A stretch of 34,822 bases of DNA from Bryobacter sp. CoA8 C33 (lineage in GTDB: Bacteria > Acidobacteriota > Terriglobia > Bryobacterales > Bryobacteraceae). The stretch spans positions 1 through 34,822 of the forward strand of contig JAINDK010000068.1 of the NCBI GenBank assembly GCA_019931185.1. The letters run 5' to 3'. The notes under the pieces were generated by a model. That model saw nothing but the letters and a program-made list of their open reading frames with translations. It was not told the origin of the DNA and made no database searches. Positions within the stretch are counted from its first letter, which is position 1. Each line of letters begins with the position of its first letter. This document shows, one piece after another, positions 14,987 to 23,467 of the stretch. A program made the position numbers and the translations under genes.

Positions 14987-17230
14987 TCAAGTTCTTTCTT
15001 GATTGGCGTAGTATTTTCCGTAATAGCCGTAGTAGCTATAGCTTTCGCTCATCGACTTGTTGACTTGGTTGAGTACAACACCGAGCACATTCGCACGCAG
15101 GCGAGTGAGCATTTCGAGCACACTAGCAACTTGTTTTCGCGAAGTTACGCCCGCCCGCGTCACGACAACCACGCCATCAACGCAAATGGCCATCTCAAGC
15201 GGCTCGGCAAAGCCAAGCAACGGTGGGGCGTCGAGAAGCACCAGTTGGTATTTCTCCAGCAGCCCTTCAACGATGGAATCCATGCGGCCTTGCAGCCAAT
15301 CGTCGGGCCGACGCGTCGGAGAGCCGGCCGTAAGGATATCTAGGTGTTCGCAAACGCCGGATGGCTGAATCAGATCCACAAGAGCAGCCTTACCCTGCAA
15401 GAACCCGCTGAGACCCAAGTTGTTCTCCATATGAAAGCGACGATGAACGCTGGGACGTCGCATATCGGCGTCAATCAGCAAAGTTCGGGCGCCTTGCATG
15501 GCATGAGTGAGAGCGAGGTGCGCCGCGACGGTCGATTTGCCTTCCGCAGGCTGAGCACTTGTCACCAGCATCGACCGGAGACTTCGGTCGAAGTTGGTCA
15601 AAAGAATCGAATTGCGCAGCGTGCGAATGGATTCCTCATAACCGTTCATCGTCACATAACCGTCTCGGGATGTCTTGGCCAGAACCTGCGTTGTATCGGC
15701 TGTCTGAGCCAGCCCAATACCGTGACGCCAACTTTTTACCTCCGGCAGTGTGCCCAGAACTTCCGCTCCCAGGAAGGTACGAACCTGCTCAGGATCCCGC
15801 AGAGTGTTGTCCACGGCATCCATGGCCAGGGTCGCCAGACAGGCCACCAACAGTGAAAGCACGAAGGCGAGCGAGGTATTGAGCAGAAGATTGGGAGAAA
15901 CTGGCTCGAGTGGAGCACGGGCAAGATCGGCTATGCGAATCGAGCTATTTTGAAAGCTGGCATTAATGCCGGCCTCCTTGATCCGCCGCACAAGCTCTTC
16001 ATACAGCTTCTTGTCCGCTTCGGCTTCCCGGCGCAAATTCAGGTAGTCGAAGCTGCGGGCATTCAACTGGTCTAGTTCCGTTTTTGTCTCCTGAACCTGC
16101 TGTGCGAGCATCGATTCCCGATGCTGGGCTTGCTGGTATTCGATCTTAACTCCCTGTTGGATGGACGCCTTAAGCGCGGTCAGTTGCCGTTCCAATTCGC
16201 TCACCTGAGCTTGGGCGCGACGGTGTTCCGGATGGTTCGCCCCATAGTGCGCAGCCACCTCGGACAACTTCTGCCGGGCCTCGCTCAACCGCTCGCCAAG
16301 CTTGCGCATCGCATCGCCCTGGCTCGAAACTTCAGCAGCGGCAAAGGTACCCTGCTCAACACTCTTCCAAGCAGCCTCCTTTCGGACTCGGTCTGCTTGG
16401 GCGATGGTGAACTCCTGATTGATCTGCAGCAATCTCGCGGAGATGATGTTCGTTCGATCCTCTGGGTTAATTACGTTCAGATCCCGTTCAAAACGGGCAA
16501 GAGCCGAGGAAGAGGTTTCCATCTTGAGCCGCAATTCATCGAGTTGCTTCTCCATGAAGTGCGATAGCCCGAGACTCGATTGGTAGCGAATCTTATAGGT
16601 ATGGTCAAGAAAGGAGTTTGCAATCGCATTCACTGTGTCGGCGGCCAGTTTCGGATTCTCCGAGCGATAACTGACCTGGATCAGATACGTGTTCGGCGGC
16701 CGAGAAACCTTTAACCCGCTCAATACCATCGGGGCCTCCAACCGCTGTTTCTCCGTATAAGGCTGTACAAGTCGAAACCGGGAAGGCTGCCTCATCGGCA
16801 ACTGAAAGCGTTCAATGACTGGCCGTAGGACGGAATCGGATTGAAGCAGTTTCACCTGCGTAGCCAGAAATTGATCCGCATCATTTGAAATTGCCCGGTT
16901 CGATTCCTGGCCGATCACTCCCGTTGGGGTCTGCCGATCAACATCGATCGAGACTGTTGCCTCATAGATCGGCGTCAGCCGGTACGAATACGCCAGCACT
17001 GCCGCCGTTGCTGTAAGAACGAATAGCGCGATTCGCCAAACGTTGCGGCGAAACAACCAAAAATAATGGTTGAGGGGAACATTCGAGTCCGAGCTTCCCT
17101 GTCCATGGTCGTGCTGCAGCGATGGCAAGCGAACGGCATCAACAGCCAGATCGAGCGAGGCGCCTTTCGCCAGATTACGTCCCGGAACACTGTCCCCGGA
17201 GGAGACAACTGTTGAATTTTGTTTATCCAT
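14987..17230 (-). CDS. Wzc-like chain-length regulator and bacterial tyrosine autokinase
   Basis: This 747-residue protein joins a Wzz domain to a BY-kinase. It has a cytoplasmic N-terminus, a first membrane helix near 66-83, and a periplasmic part with long coiled coil about 220-420 (for example KLGERLSEARQKLSEVAAHY). The second helix is near 448-470. The kinase has Walker A SAQPAEGKST at 558-567, Walker A' LLIDADMRRP at 584-593 and Walker B LVLLDAPP at 663-670, with a terminal tyrosine cluster at 731-741 holding seven tyrosines. It should set polymer length and control export through cyclic autophosphorylation. Full length for a one-protein Gram-negative type. The start ATG at 17230 overlaps the stop of the small RHH-like gene by 8 bases. 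No outer-membrane Wza-type gene is seen nearby. Confidence 0.95.
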   Translation of the reverse strand: MDKQNSTVVSSGDSVPGRNLAKGASLDLAVDAVRLPSLQHDHGQGSSDSNVPLNHYFWLFRRNVWRIALFVLTATAAVLAYSYRLTPIYEATVSIDVDRQTPTGVIGQESNRAISNDADQFLATQVKLLQSDSVLRPVIERFQLPMRQPSRFRLVQPYTEKQRLEAPMVLSGLKVSRPPNTYLIQVSYRSENPKLAADTVNAIANSFLDHTYKIRYQSSLGLSHFMEKQLDELRLKMETSSSALARFERDLNVINPEDRTNIISARLLQINQEFTIAQADRVRKEAAWKSVEQGTFAAAEVSSQGDAMRKLGERLSEARQKLSEVAAHYGANHPEHRRAQAQVSELERQLTALKASIQQGVKIEYQQAQHRESMLAQQVQETKTELDQLNARSFDYLNLRREAEADKKLYEELVRRIKEAGINASFQNSSIRIADLARAPLEPVSPNLLLNTSLAFVLSLLVACLATLAMDAVDNTLRDPEQVRTFLGAEVLGTLPEVKSWRHGIGLAQTADTTQVLAKTSRDGYVTMNGYEESIRTLRNSILLTNFDRSLRSMLVTSAQPAEGKSTVAAHLALTHAMQGARTLLIDADMRRPSVHRRFHMENNLGLSGFLQGKAALVDLIQPSGVCEHLDILTAGSPTRRPDDWLQGRMDSIVEGLLEKYQLVLLDAPPLLGFAEPLEMAICVDGVVVVTRAGVTSRKQVASVLEMLTRLRANVLGVVLNQVNKSMSESYSYYGYYGKYYANQERT

Positions 17231-17492
17231 GACTGAAAGTGGCCCCCCGGTGAATTAAATTCTCCAACCGGGAATCGATTCGCCGCAGCAACGATTCGAT
17301 TTGATCGATCCTTTCCGATGGAAAGCTGGCGGCAAGCGCACCAGCCTGCGCCGCGCCGGACAGGACCGATGATCGGGCGTAATCCGAAACACTACGAGCC
17401 CCCGAGCGGGCGCATGTCTCTTTCAACTGCTGGTATTCTTCCTCACTCAGTCGGAAGTTCACCAGGCGGGTACGTGGACGGTAAACAGGCAA
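17223..17492 (-). CDS. Small ribbon-helix-helix/MobC-like protein leading the polysaccharide operon
   Basis: This 89-residue protein has residues 9-43 resembling a ribbon-helix-helix DNA-binding fold of the MobC/mobilisation type (RLVNFRLSEEEYQQLKETC, then a second helix SVSDYARSSVL). The rest, about 58-83, forms a leucine/isoleucine-spaced helix (IDQIESLLRRIDSRLENLI) that may mediate oligomerisation. It starts at TTG 17492 with GAGGTG at 17498-17503, five bases away, a good ribosome site. It overlaps the Wzc-like gene by 8 bases and opens the operon. No mobilisation genes are near, so a DNA-binding regulator of the operon, or a small partner of the Wzc-like kinase, is more likely; neither can be shown from sequence. 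Confidence 0.78.
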   Translation of the reverse strand: MPVYRPRTRLVNFRLSEEEYQQLKETCARSGARSVSDYARSSVLSGAAQAGALAASFPSERIDQIESLLRRIDSRLENLIHRGATFSHG

Positions 17493-17680
17493 AGCAACAC
17501 CTCAACAAATGCAGAATCCGGCGATTGCGCAGCGTCCCAAAGGGGCGGTGATACCGACGGCAATGGGGAAAACGCCGTCGCACTAATGTGATCGGACAAT
17601 CCCACCGGCTCAGTAGTTGGCCAATGCATTTTGAGGAGATAGCTCTATGTTGAGAAGGGCTGGGGTGAACAGGCGGATGA
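17493..17680. promoter_or_regulatory. Probable promoter region of the polysaccharide operon
   Basis: This 188-bp gap separates the end of the ABC exporter gene from the first gene of the ten-gene polysaccharide operon, both on the minus strand. It holds the ribosome site GAGGTG at 17498-17503. As the only sizeable gap before that operon it should contain its promoter, but no convincing -35/-10 pair or terminator hairpin was found by eye. Confidence 0.4.
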
Positions 17681-19510
17681 TCAGGCAGATCCGGCTACGG
17701 GTTCTTGGTCCTTGTACTGCAATTGGTAGAGCCGCCAGTAAATTCCCCGAGCGCGCAGCAACTCTTGATGGGTACCAGATTCACGCAATTGTCCGCGGTG
17801 CAGCACAAAGATACGGCTTGCCTTCTGGATCGTACTGAGCCGGTGAGCAATGACGACGGCGGTTCGGCCCACCAGGAGTTGGTCGAGGGCGGACTGGATG
17901 AGTTGCTCCGTCTCGGTGTCGACGCTCGAGGTGGCTTCATCCAGGATCAGAAAACGTGGTTGGCGCACCAATGCCCGGGCAAAGCTGATTAATTGCTTCT
18001 GGCCGGTGGATAGCCCGGCTCCTCTCTCCTCAACACGCAGATCGAGGCCAGCGGGACGCGCGGCGACAAAGTCCCAGAGATTGACCCGGCGGCAAGCCCG
18101 CTCGATTGCCGCGTCGTCGATGCTGTGATCACCCAAGCGAATGTTGTCGCGTAGTGTGCCCGTAAACAAAAAGGGATCCTGAAGCACGACACCGAAGCAG
18201 GAGCGCAGCACTGAAGGATCATAGCGGCGAACATCTTCGCCAGCTACGCATACAGCGCCCTGCTGTACGTCGCAAAATCGCAGTATGAGATTCGTGATGG
18301 TCGTCTTGCCAGCACCGGTATGGCCAACGATGGCAATTGTCTCGCCTGGTTCAATGCGAAAGCTGAGATTGTTCAAGATCCAGTCCGGCTCCTTGTAGGC
18401 GAAGTGCACGCCACGGAACTCCACGCTGGCGTTCTCCGGCACGGGAATAGGATTCCGTGGGGCCACCAGGGACGGAGACTCATCGAGCAGTCCGAATACG
18501 CGCTCACTGGCGGCCATGGCGGACTGGACGGTATTGTACTTTTCGCTCAAGTCCTGAATTGGGCCGAAGAAGCGCATCGCATACTGCAGAAACGCAACCA
18601 GCACGCCGATCGTCAAGGTGCCTTCGCGCGAGGCAAATCCGCCATAGGCCAGCACGGCTCCCATGGCCAGCAATCCCTGGAATTCGACGACCGGATAAAA
18701 CCAGGCATAGGCGACGACCGAGCCTTTCCATGCCTCACAGTTCTCTCGATTGACACTGGAAAAGGAGTTTTGTGCCCGTCCTTCGCGCTGGAATAACTGC
18801 AAGACGCTCATACCGCCGACATGCTCTTGGAGAAAGGCGTTCAGCTTGGCGATGGTCACGCGCTGGCGGCGATAATCGATGCTGACTTGACGGCGAAAGT
18901 ACCAGGTGGTAACCGCCACAAACGGCAAGATCGAAAGCATAATCAAAGTCAAGCCCGGGGAGAGCTGAAACATGGCGATCAGAACAAACGTTAGTATCAT
19001 GATGTCGCCAAGAATGGTTACCAACGCGGCGGAGAAAAACTCATTGAGCTGATCCACGTCGCTTGTGACGCGCGTTACAATGCGTCCCACTGGATGGCGG
19101 TCGAAATACTGGACATCGAGATACTGAAGGCGGGCGTAGATTTGTCGGCGCAAGTCAAACATAATACGCTGCCCGGTAAACTGCATGGAAATTTGCTGCA
19201 GGTATTCCAGCAGCAGGCGTACCAGCAGCGCCGCGGCGAAAAGGCCGCTTAGATAAAGCAAACCGGATGCGGCATCGGCCGGAAGGTTGGCATTCAGCAC
19301 CGACAACCAACCGGTAAAGCCCGCGGACTTATTCACGATGTACTTGTCGATCGCTACTTGGGTCAGGAGCGGCGTGATCACTTGCGCCAAGGTCTGGCCG
19401 GTGAGCAGCAGCAAGCTCGACAGCACGGGCCCGCGATAGGGCCAAGCATAAGGGAGAAGGCGGCGTAATTGGCGCCAGTCGTTCAGCTTGTTCTGAACCT
19501 TTTCTTCCAA
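17681..19510 (-). CDS. MsbA/MDR-like ABC exporter, fused membrane and ATPase domains
   Basis: This 609-residue half-transporter has a six-helix membrane domain over about 25-320, including the coupling segment FDRHPVGRIVTRVTSDVDQL. The ATPase domain has Walker A GHTGAGKTT at 396-404, a Q-loop at 444 (LQDPFLF), signature LSTGQK at 500-505, Walker B FLILDE at 520-525 and the switch histidine at 555. It works as a dimer. Relatives export lipids, peptides or drugs; the substrate here is unknown. It starts at TTG 19510, directly after the TAG of the preceding MFS gene, with GGGAGG about 11 bases upstream. It closes a six-gene operon. Its closeness to the polysaccharide operon suggests, but does not show, a link to envelope assembly. 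Confidence 0.93.
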   Translation of the reverse strand: MEEKVQNKLNDWRQLRRLLPYAWPYRGPVLSSLLLLTGQTLAQVITPLLTQVAIDKYIVNKSAGFTGWLSVLNANLPADAASGLLYLSGLFAAALLVRLLLEYLQQISMQFTGQRIMFDLRRQIYARLQYLDVQYFDRHPVGRIVTRVTSDVDQLNEFFSAALVTILGDIMILTFVLIAMFQLSPGLTLIMLSILPFVAVTTWYFRRQVSIDYRRQRVTIAKLNAFLQEHVGGMSVLQLFQREGRAQNSFSSVNRENCEAWKGSVVAYAWFYPVVEFQGLLAMGAVLAYGGFASREGTLTIGVLVAFLQYAMRFFGPIQDLSEKYNTVQSAMAASERVFGLLDESPSLVAPRNPIPVPENASVEFRGVHFAYKEPDWILNNLSFRIEPGETIAIVGHTGAGKTTITNLILRFCDVQQGAVCVAGEDVRRYDPSVLRSCFGVVLQDPFLFTGTLRDNIRLGDHSIDDAAIERACRRVNLWDFVAARPAGLDLRVEERGAGLSTGQKQLISFARALVRQPRFLILDEATSSVDTETEQLIQSALDQLLVGRTAVVIAHRLSTIQKASRIFVLHRGQLRESGTHQELLRARGIYWRLYQLQYKDQEPVAGSA

Positions 19511-20761
19511 CTAGGAGCGCCTCCCGGGTAGGGACAAGTGGCCACTGGCATTCGCCCAAGCCCAGAACAGCGCCGTCGAAGCGCTCAGGCAGCCGGCAAT
19601 AGCCGCAATCAGACGTGGATCGTATCGCTCGGTGGCGAGAGCCGCCGCCGCCAAGCTGATCATCATCGTAGCCCAGGTCATTGTTTCCATTGTCGCGAAG
19701 ACACGTCCGCGATATTGATCCTCGGCGTATTGCAGTACTTTCGAATAATTGACAACGCTCGCCGCCGCGCCGGCGGCACGAGACAGGGCAATGAAAACAA
19801 GGGCGAGGCCGAAATTGCGTTCCCAGGCAAAAGCTACATAGAAGGCGCCATGCAGCAAGTAGGCAATGGCCACGGTTTGCTTATAACCTTGGAAATCGAG
19901 ACGTTTGTTCAGTTGATTGGCAATCACCCCGCCGAGAACCAAACCGCATCCCGCACAGCCCCAAATGATGCCAATACCCGAGGGTCCGCGGCGGAAGACC
20001 GTTTCACCGAAGACGCTAAAGAGAATTTGGGCCGCGCCGCCTCCGGTCGCCCATCCGACGCCGATAAGCGCGATGGCAAGCAGAAGCGGCTCTCGCCGCA
20101 AGTAGTTTAGTCCTTCGATGAACTCCTGAACAGGATGAAAAGTCCGCTTTGTGCCGTCCTGTCCGGGCAGAAACTCGTCCGACCGGCAGCGAAAGCCAAG
20201 CAAACACGCCGCGCTCAGAAAGAAGCTCAGTGCGTTGATGACAAAGGCGCCCTCGTATCCAAACACCGCTACCGAGGCGCCGCCGAGAAAGGCGCCCACG
20301 CCGGTTGTCGCCCAGGCCGTGATTTGCGTCAAAGCGTTGGCCGGGATCAGCTGCTCCCCCGGGGCGACCACGGGCAGAATCGAATTGCGGCCGGAAGTAA
20401 AGAATGGGCTGGCGAACATCAACAGGGCACTTAACAGAAACAGCAGCGTGTTGTCGCTTTGCCCGATCGAGAGAATGAACAGCAGTGCAATGCAGCCGCG
20501 AATCAGATCGCTGGCTATCATTACGCGGCGGCGGTCCATTCGATCCAGCACTACTCCGGCCATGGGCCCGGCGATGAGCATCGGCAGGGCACGGGCAATC
20601 AGCACCCCGCCTACCAACAGGCCGCCATGGTCCTGGCGAATGGCCATCGAAAAGACGGCAATATTGTTGAAGTGGTCGCCGACCTCGCTGACCAGTTGTC
20701 CAGACCACAGTAGGCGGTAGTTGTGATTGCGCCGCAGAAGCACCGGAATCGACACCGGCAT
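19511..20761 (-). CDS. MFS exporter (MFS_3/EntS-like)
   Basis: This 416-residue protein of about twelve helices begins RRNHNYRLLWSGQLVSEVGDHFNNIAV, the opening typical of the MFS_3/enterobactin-exporter-like group. DRMDRRRVMIASDLIRG follows in the loop after helix 2. Members export small molecules such as siderophores or drugs. It sits between an EamA exporter and an ABC exporter in one overlapping operon; its ATG shares one base with the preceding gene's TGA (TGATG). No siderophore or drug biosynthesis genes are in the window, so the substrate is open. Confidence 0.88.
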   Translation of the reverse strand: MPVSIPVLLRRNHNYRLLWSGQLVSEVGDHFNNIAVFSMAIRQDHGGLLVGGVLIARALPMLIAGPMAGVVLDRMDRRRVMIASDLIRGCIALLFILSIGQSDNTLLFLLSALLMFASPFFTSGRNSILPVVAPGEQLIPANALTQITAWATTGVGAFLGGASVAVFGYEGAFVINALSFFLSAACLLGFRCRSDEFLPGQDGTKRTFHPVQEFIEGLNYLRREPLLLAIALIGVGWATGGGAAQILFSVFGETVFRRGPSGIGIIWGCAGCGLVLGGVIANQLNKRLDFQGYKQTVAIAYLLHGAFYVAFAWERNFGLALVFIALSRAAGAAASVVNYSKVLQYAEDQYRGRVFATMETMTWATMMISLAAAALATERYDPRLIAAIAGCLSASTALFWAWANASGHLSLPGRRS

Positions 20762-21630
20762 CAGAAGCGCTCCGCCAGATAAACGCCGGCCAAGATCATC
20801 AGGCCGCCTGCGAGCAGACTAATGCTCATCGCTTCCCCAAGCAGGGGAATTGCCATCGTGGATGCCATGATCGGTTGCAGATACGTGAAGGAGGTCAATT
20901 TCGAAGCTGGCAGCCGCTGAAGCACTCGATAGTAAAGCAGGAAGCAGAACACACTCGGCACAGCGGCCATGAAGAGCAGACAAAGCCAGGAGATGGGCAG
21001 TAACTGCCGGAACGGAAAGCCGATCGATAGTGTAATGGTGGCCGGAGCAAGAAAGACCACAGCGCCGAGAAAATTCAAAGTGACCGTTCCGATTGGACTC
21101 AAAGCACCGCTCAGTGGCTTCGAGAAAACCGTAAAGATCGTGAACGTGAGACAGCCAAGCAGTACGAGCGCGTCGCCCAAGAGGGAAGCCCCCGCACTCG
21201 ATTTTGCCTGGAGCACCGAGATGCCCGCCAGCGCCAGTCCCATGCCCAATAATTTACGGGGACGGAAGTGCTCGTGGCCAACGGCACAGCTCAGAAGGTA
21301 AACGAAAAGCGGTGTCAGCCCGACGATGAGCGCCCCATGAGCGACCGAAGTACGCTTCACCCCCATCGCAAAAAACAGCTGGTTGGCCGCCATGCCCAGT
21401 GTACCCAAGCCGACAAAGCGCCAGAAGATGGGCCAGGTCCAGGCGTGCGGACGCTCCCGCCAATAAAGCGGCAGACAAATCAGCAGGGCCAGTGTCGTCC
21501 GCCAACCGGTCAACAGTACTGGATTCCACTGACGCATGGCCACTTTGCTCGTAATGAAGTTGAAACTCCAGAGCAGGGTAACCAGAAACATCAGAGCATA
21601 TAGATGGCGTTTACTGCTCCCGTCGCTCAA
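20761..21630 (-). CDS. EamA/DMT-family exporter
   Basis: This 289-residue protein has ten predicted helices in two EamA repeats. The first begins LYALMFLVTLLWSFNFITSKVAMR; the second ends SKLTSFTYLQPIMASTMAIPLLGEAMS, both classic for the family. It starts at TTG 21630, which overlaps the TGA of the enolase-superfamily gene as TTGA, so translation is probably coupled. The context beside an N-succinylamino-acid racemase-like enzyme and a GNAT makes an amino acid or acyl-amino acid a reasonable guess for the exported compound. This is inference from position only. Confidence 0.9.
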   Translation of the reverse strand: MSDGSSKRHLYALMFLVTLLWSFNFITSKVAMRQWNPVLLTGWRTTLALLICLPLYWRERPHAWTWPIFWRFVGLGTLGMAANQLFFAMGVKRTSVAHGALIVGLTPLFVYLLSCAVGHEHFRPRKLLGMGLALAGISVLQAKSSAGASLLGDALVLLGCLTFTIFTVFSKPLSGALSPIGTVTLNFLGAVVFLAPATITLSIGFPFRQLLPISWLCLLFMAAVPSVFCFLLYYRVLQRLPASKLTSFTYLQPIMASTMAIPLLGEAMSISLLAGGLMILAGVYLAERF

Positions 21631-22748
21631 GGCTTGCTGATCGTCTCCTGTCTGACCGTGATGGAGTCCAGGAAGGCGTGATCGACCTCAAATCCAAAAC
21701 CAGGACCCTCGGGAACTGTGATCAGGCCATTGGGAGAAACTTCAACAGGCTCGGTAATCACATCTCTCTTCCAATAGCGTTTTGAGGCGCTGACATCACC
21801 CGGGAGCACGAAGTTCGGCAGCGTGGATAAGGCGATGTTGGCAGCCCGCCCAATGCCGGACTCGAGCATGCCGCCGCACCAGACGGGAATCTGATGAGCA
21901 AGCGCCACGTCATGAACTTTCTTTGCTTCGGCAAAGCCGCCGACCCGGCCGAGCTTGATGTTGATGATACGGCCGGCTTGCATGCGGATCGCCTGCTCGG
22001 CCTGGTGTGCCGAGCGAATACACTCATCGAGGCAAATCGGAGTCTTCAGCCGCGCCTGCAATTCAGCGTGGTCGATGATTTCATCGTGCGCGAGCGGCTG
22101 TTCGATCATCATCAGGTCGAACTCATCGAGGGCGGCCAGAAGTGGCCAGTCCTCCAGACGATATGCCGAATTCGCATCACCCATCAACAGAATCCCCGGG
22201 AAGCGTTTGCGCACCTCGCGAATCACATTCACATCCCAGCCGGGGGCGATCTTGATCTTGATGCGACGGTATCCGGCCCTTACCTCGGTGTCGATTTTTC
22301 CCAGCAACTGGTCCACGGAATCCTGAATTCCGATCGAGACCCCACAGGCGATTTCTTTGTGTGCGCCCCCTCCGATAGCAGCCCATAGGGGAACGTGCTT
22401 CTGCCTCGCCTCGAGATCCCAACAAGCGGCTTCCAGGCCACCGCGCGCCATCAAGTGACCTCGAATGTGAGCGCTGCGCTCTCCCACCTCAGCCGCCGAA
22501 GCAAACTCATGGCCAATCACGCGCGGAGCAACAAAATCGCGGAGGATCAGCCAACTCGAATCCGTCCACTCTTCGTTGTAAAAGGGATTCTCCCCGGCCG
22601 TCACTTCTCCCCAGCCCGAGATCCCGCCCGAGATCACTTCGACCAGTACAATCTTGCGGGCATAGGTACGTCCAAAACTGGTCTGAAAGAAATGCACGAG
22701 CGGCATCTCGATCTGCCGCAATTTGATTTGATCGATTAAGATTGCCAT
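21627..22748 (-). CDS. o-Succinylbenzoate synthase / N-succinylamino-acid racemase-like enolase-superfamily enzyme
   Basis: This 373-residue enzyme of the MenC/NSAR branch has KIKIAP with K164 and K166, the metal ligands D191 (GDANSAY), E216 (EQPL) and D241 (LDEC), and K265 in NIKLGRVGG. This is the full catalytic set. The branch contains two activities that sequence alone often cannot separate: dehydration to o-succinylbenzoate in menaquinone synthesis, and racemisation of N-succinylamino acids. The adjacent overlapping gene is a COG3375-type GNAT. A related acyltransferase pairs with the racemase in the known D- to L-amino-acid conversion route, which favours the racemase. No other men genes are present. 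The start ATG at 22748 overlaps the GNAT stop by 13 bases. Confidence 0.88.
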   Translation of the reverse strand: MAILIDQIKLRQIEMPLVHFFQTSFGRTYARKIVLVEVISGGISGWGEVTAGENPFYNEEWTDSSWLILRDFVAPRVIGHEFASAAEVGERSAHIRGHLMARGGLEAACWDLEARQKHVPLWAAIGGGAHKEIACGVSIGIQDSVDQLLGKIDTEVRAGYRRIKIKIAPGWDVNVIREVRKRFPGILLMGDANSAYRLEDWPLLAALDEFDLMMIEQPLAHDEIIDHAELQARLKTPICLDECIRSAHQAEQAIRMQAGRIINIKLGRVGGFAEAKKVHDVALAHQIPVWCGGMLESGIGRAANIALSTLPNFVLPGDVSASKRYWKRDVITEPVEVSPNGLITVPEGPGFGFEVDHAFLDSITVRQETISKP

Positions 22749-23467
22749 TTCCCTATGAGGTATGTTCCTTTATCTTCGCTGCGCTCAAAGCCAACCACAG
22801 CGAGGCCAGAGCGGAAATGATCGAGAAATTGATTGCTGATCGCCGCCTGCGCATCGCGGGCACGGGCGGGATCCTCCTGTTTCCACAGCTGTATTCCGGC
22901 GGGAATCTCGATTCGCGCCTCCGTTGCGGGACGCTCAAAGGAGCCTTTCCGCAATAGCGATTCCACCCGCTCGCTCGACAGGTACCACTCGGCAACGCAA
23001 CGGTCCGTCGGTAAGCCGCCATGCAGAGCGCTGGTTGTGGTCCCATACTGATTCAAAACGTAGCGGCGCACCACCGCGCCGAGCCGTTCGATGTTGAAGA
23101 ACGCGTTCTTGATCTCCAGCGGATCAAAAGTCCATTCGACAAGGCCAATTCCCCGCGAGAGAGCTTCCTCGCGCTGGCGCAGCTTCAGCAACCGCCCGAT
23201 ACCCGTATTGCGGTAATCCTTGAGTACACCCATCATATGGCTGTGTAGATAAAACTTCCCGTTCGACTTCAGTCCCGGAATCGCCAATAAGAATGCCACC
23301 ATGCGACTGCCATCAAAAGCGCCAAACACTTGGCCGCCCACCTTGCTGGCCACGACGAATAGCCTTACCGGCAGCAGTTCAATTTCCTCAAAACCCCAAA
23401 TGGTCTTCTGCAAGCTCACCGCTTCGGCGAATTCCGCCTGTTCGGTCAGCGTTCGTATTTCGATCAT
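22736..23467 (-). CDS. COG3375-type GNAT acyltransferase
   Basis: This 243-residue protein opens with IEIRTLTEQAEFAEAVSLQKTIWGFEEIELLP and contains FYLHSHMMGVLKDYRNTGIGRLLKLRQREEAL, the acyl-CoA pyrophosphate-binding region of GNAT proteins. WTFDPLEIKNAFFNI and LNQYGTTTSALHGGLPTDR follow, regions I associate with the COG3375 group often found next to MenC-like enzymes. A likely reaction is N-acylation, perhaps succinylation, of an amino acid that the next enzyme would racemise. The start is ATG 23467, overlapping the MazG stop as ATGA; an upstream in-frame start at 23488 would lie inside mazG. Confidence 0.85.
   Translation of the reverse strand: MIEIRTLTEQAEFAEAVSLQKTIWGFEEIELLPVRLFVVASKVGGQVFGAFDGSRMVAFLLAIPGLKSNGKFYLHSHMMGVLKDYRNTGIGRLLKLRQREEALSRGIGLVEWTFDPLEIKNAFFNIERLGAVVRRYVLNQYGTTTSALHGGLPTDRCVAEWYLSSERVESLLRKGSFERPATEARIEIPAGIQLWKQEDPARARDAQAAISNQFLDHFRSGLAVVGFERSEDKGTYLIGKWQS

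Noticed and set aside
14987-15368. Several plus-strand open frames of 80-170 codons opposite the Wzc-like gene
   Set aside because: They mirror the codon bias of the well-supported minus-strand gene and show no family features.
17647-17838. Plus-strand frame of 63 codons with a good-looking AGGAG ribosome site
   Set aside because: It runs mostly antisense to the conserved ATPase end of the ABC exporter and its translation resembles no protein family.
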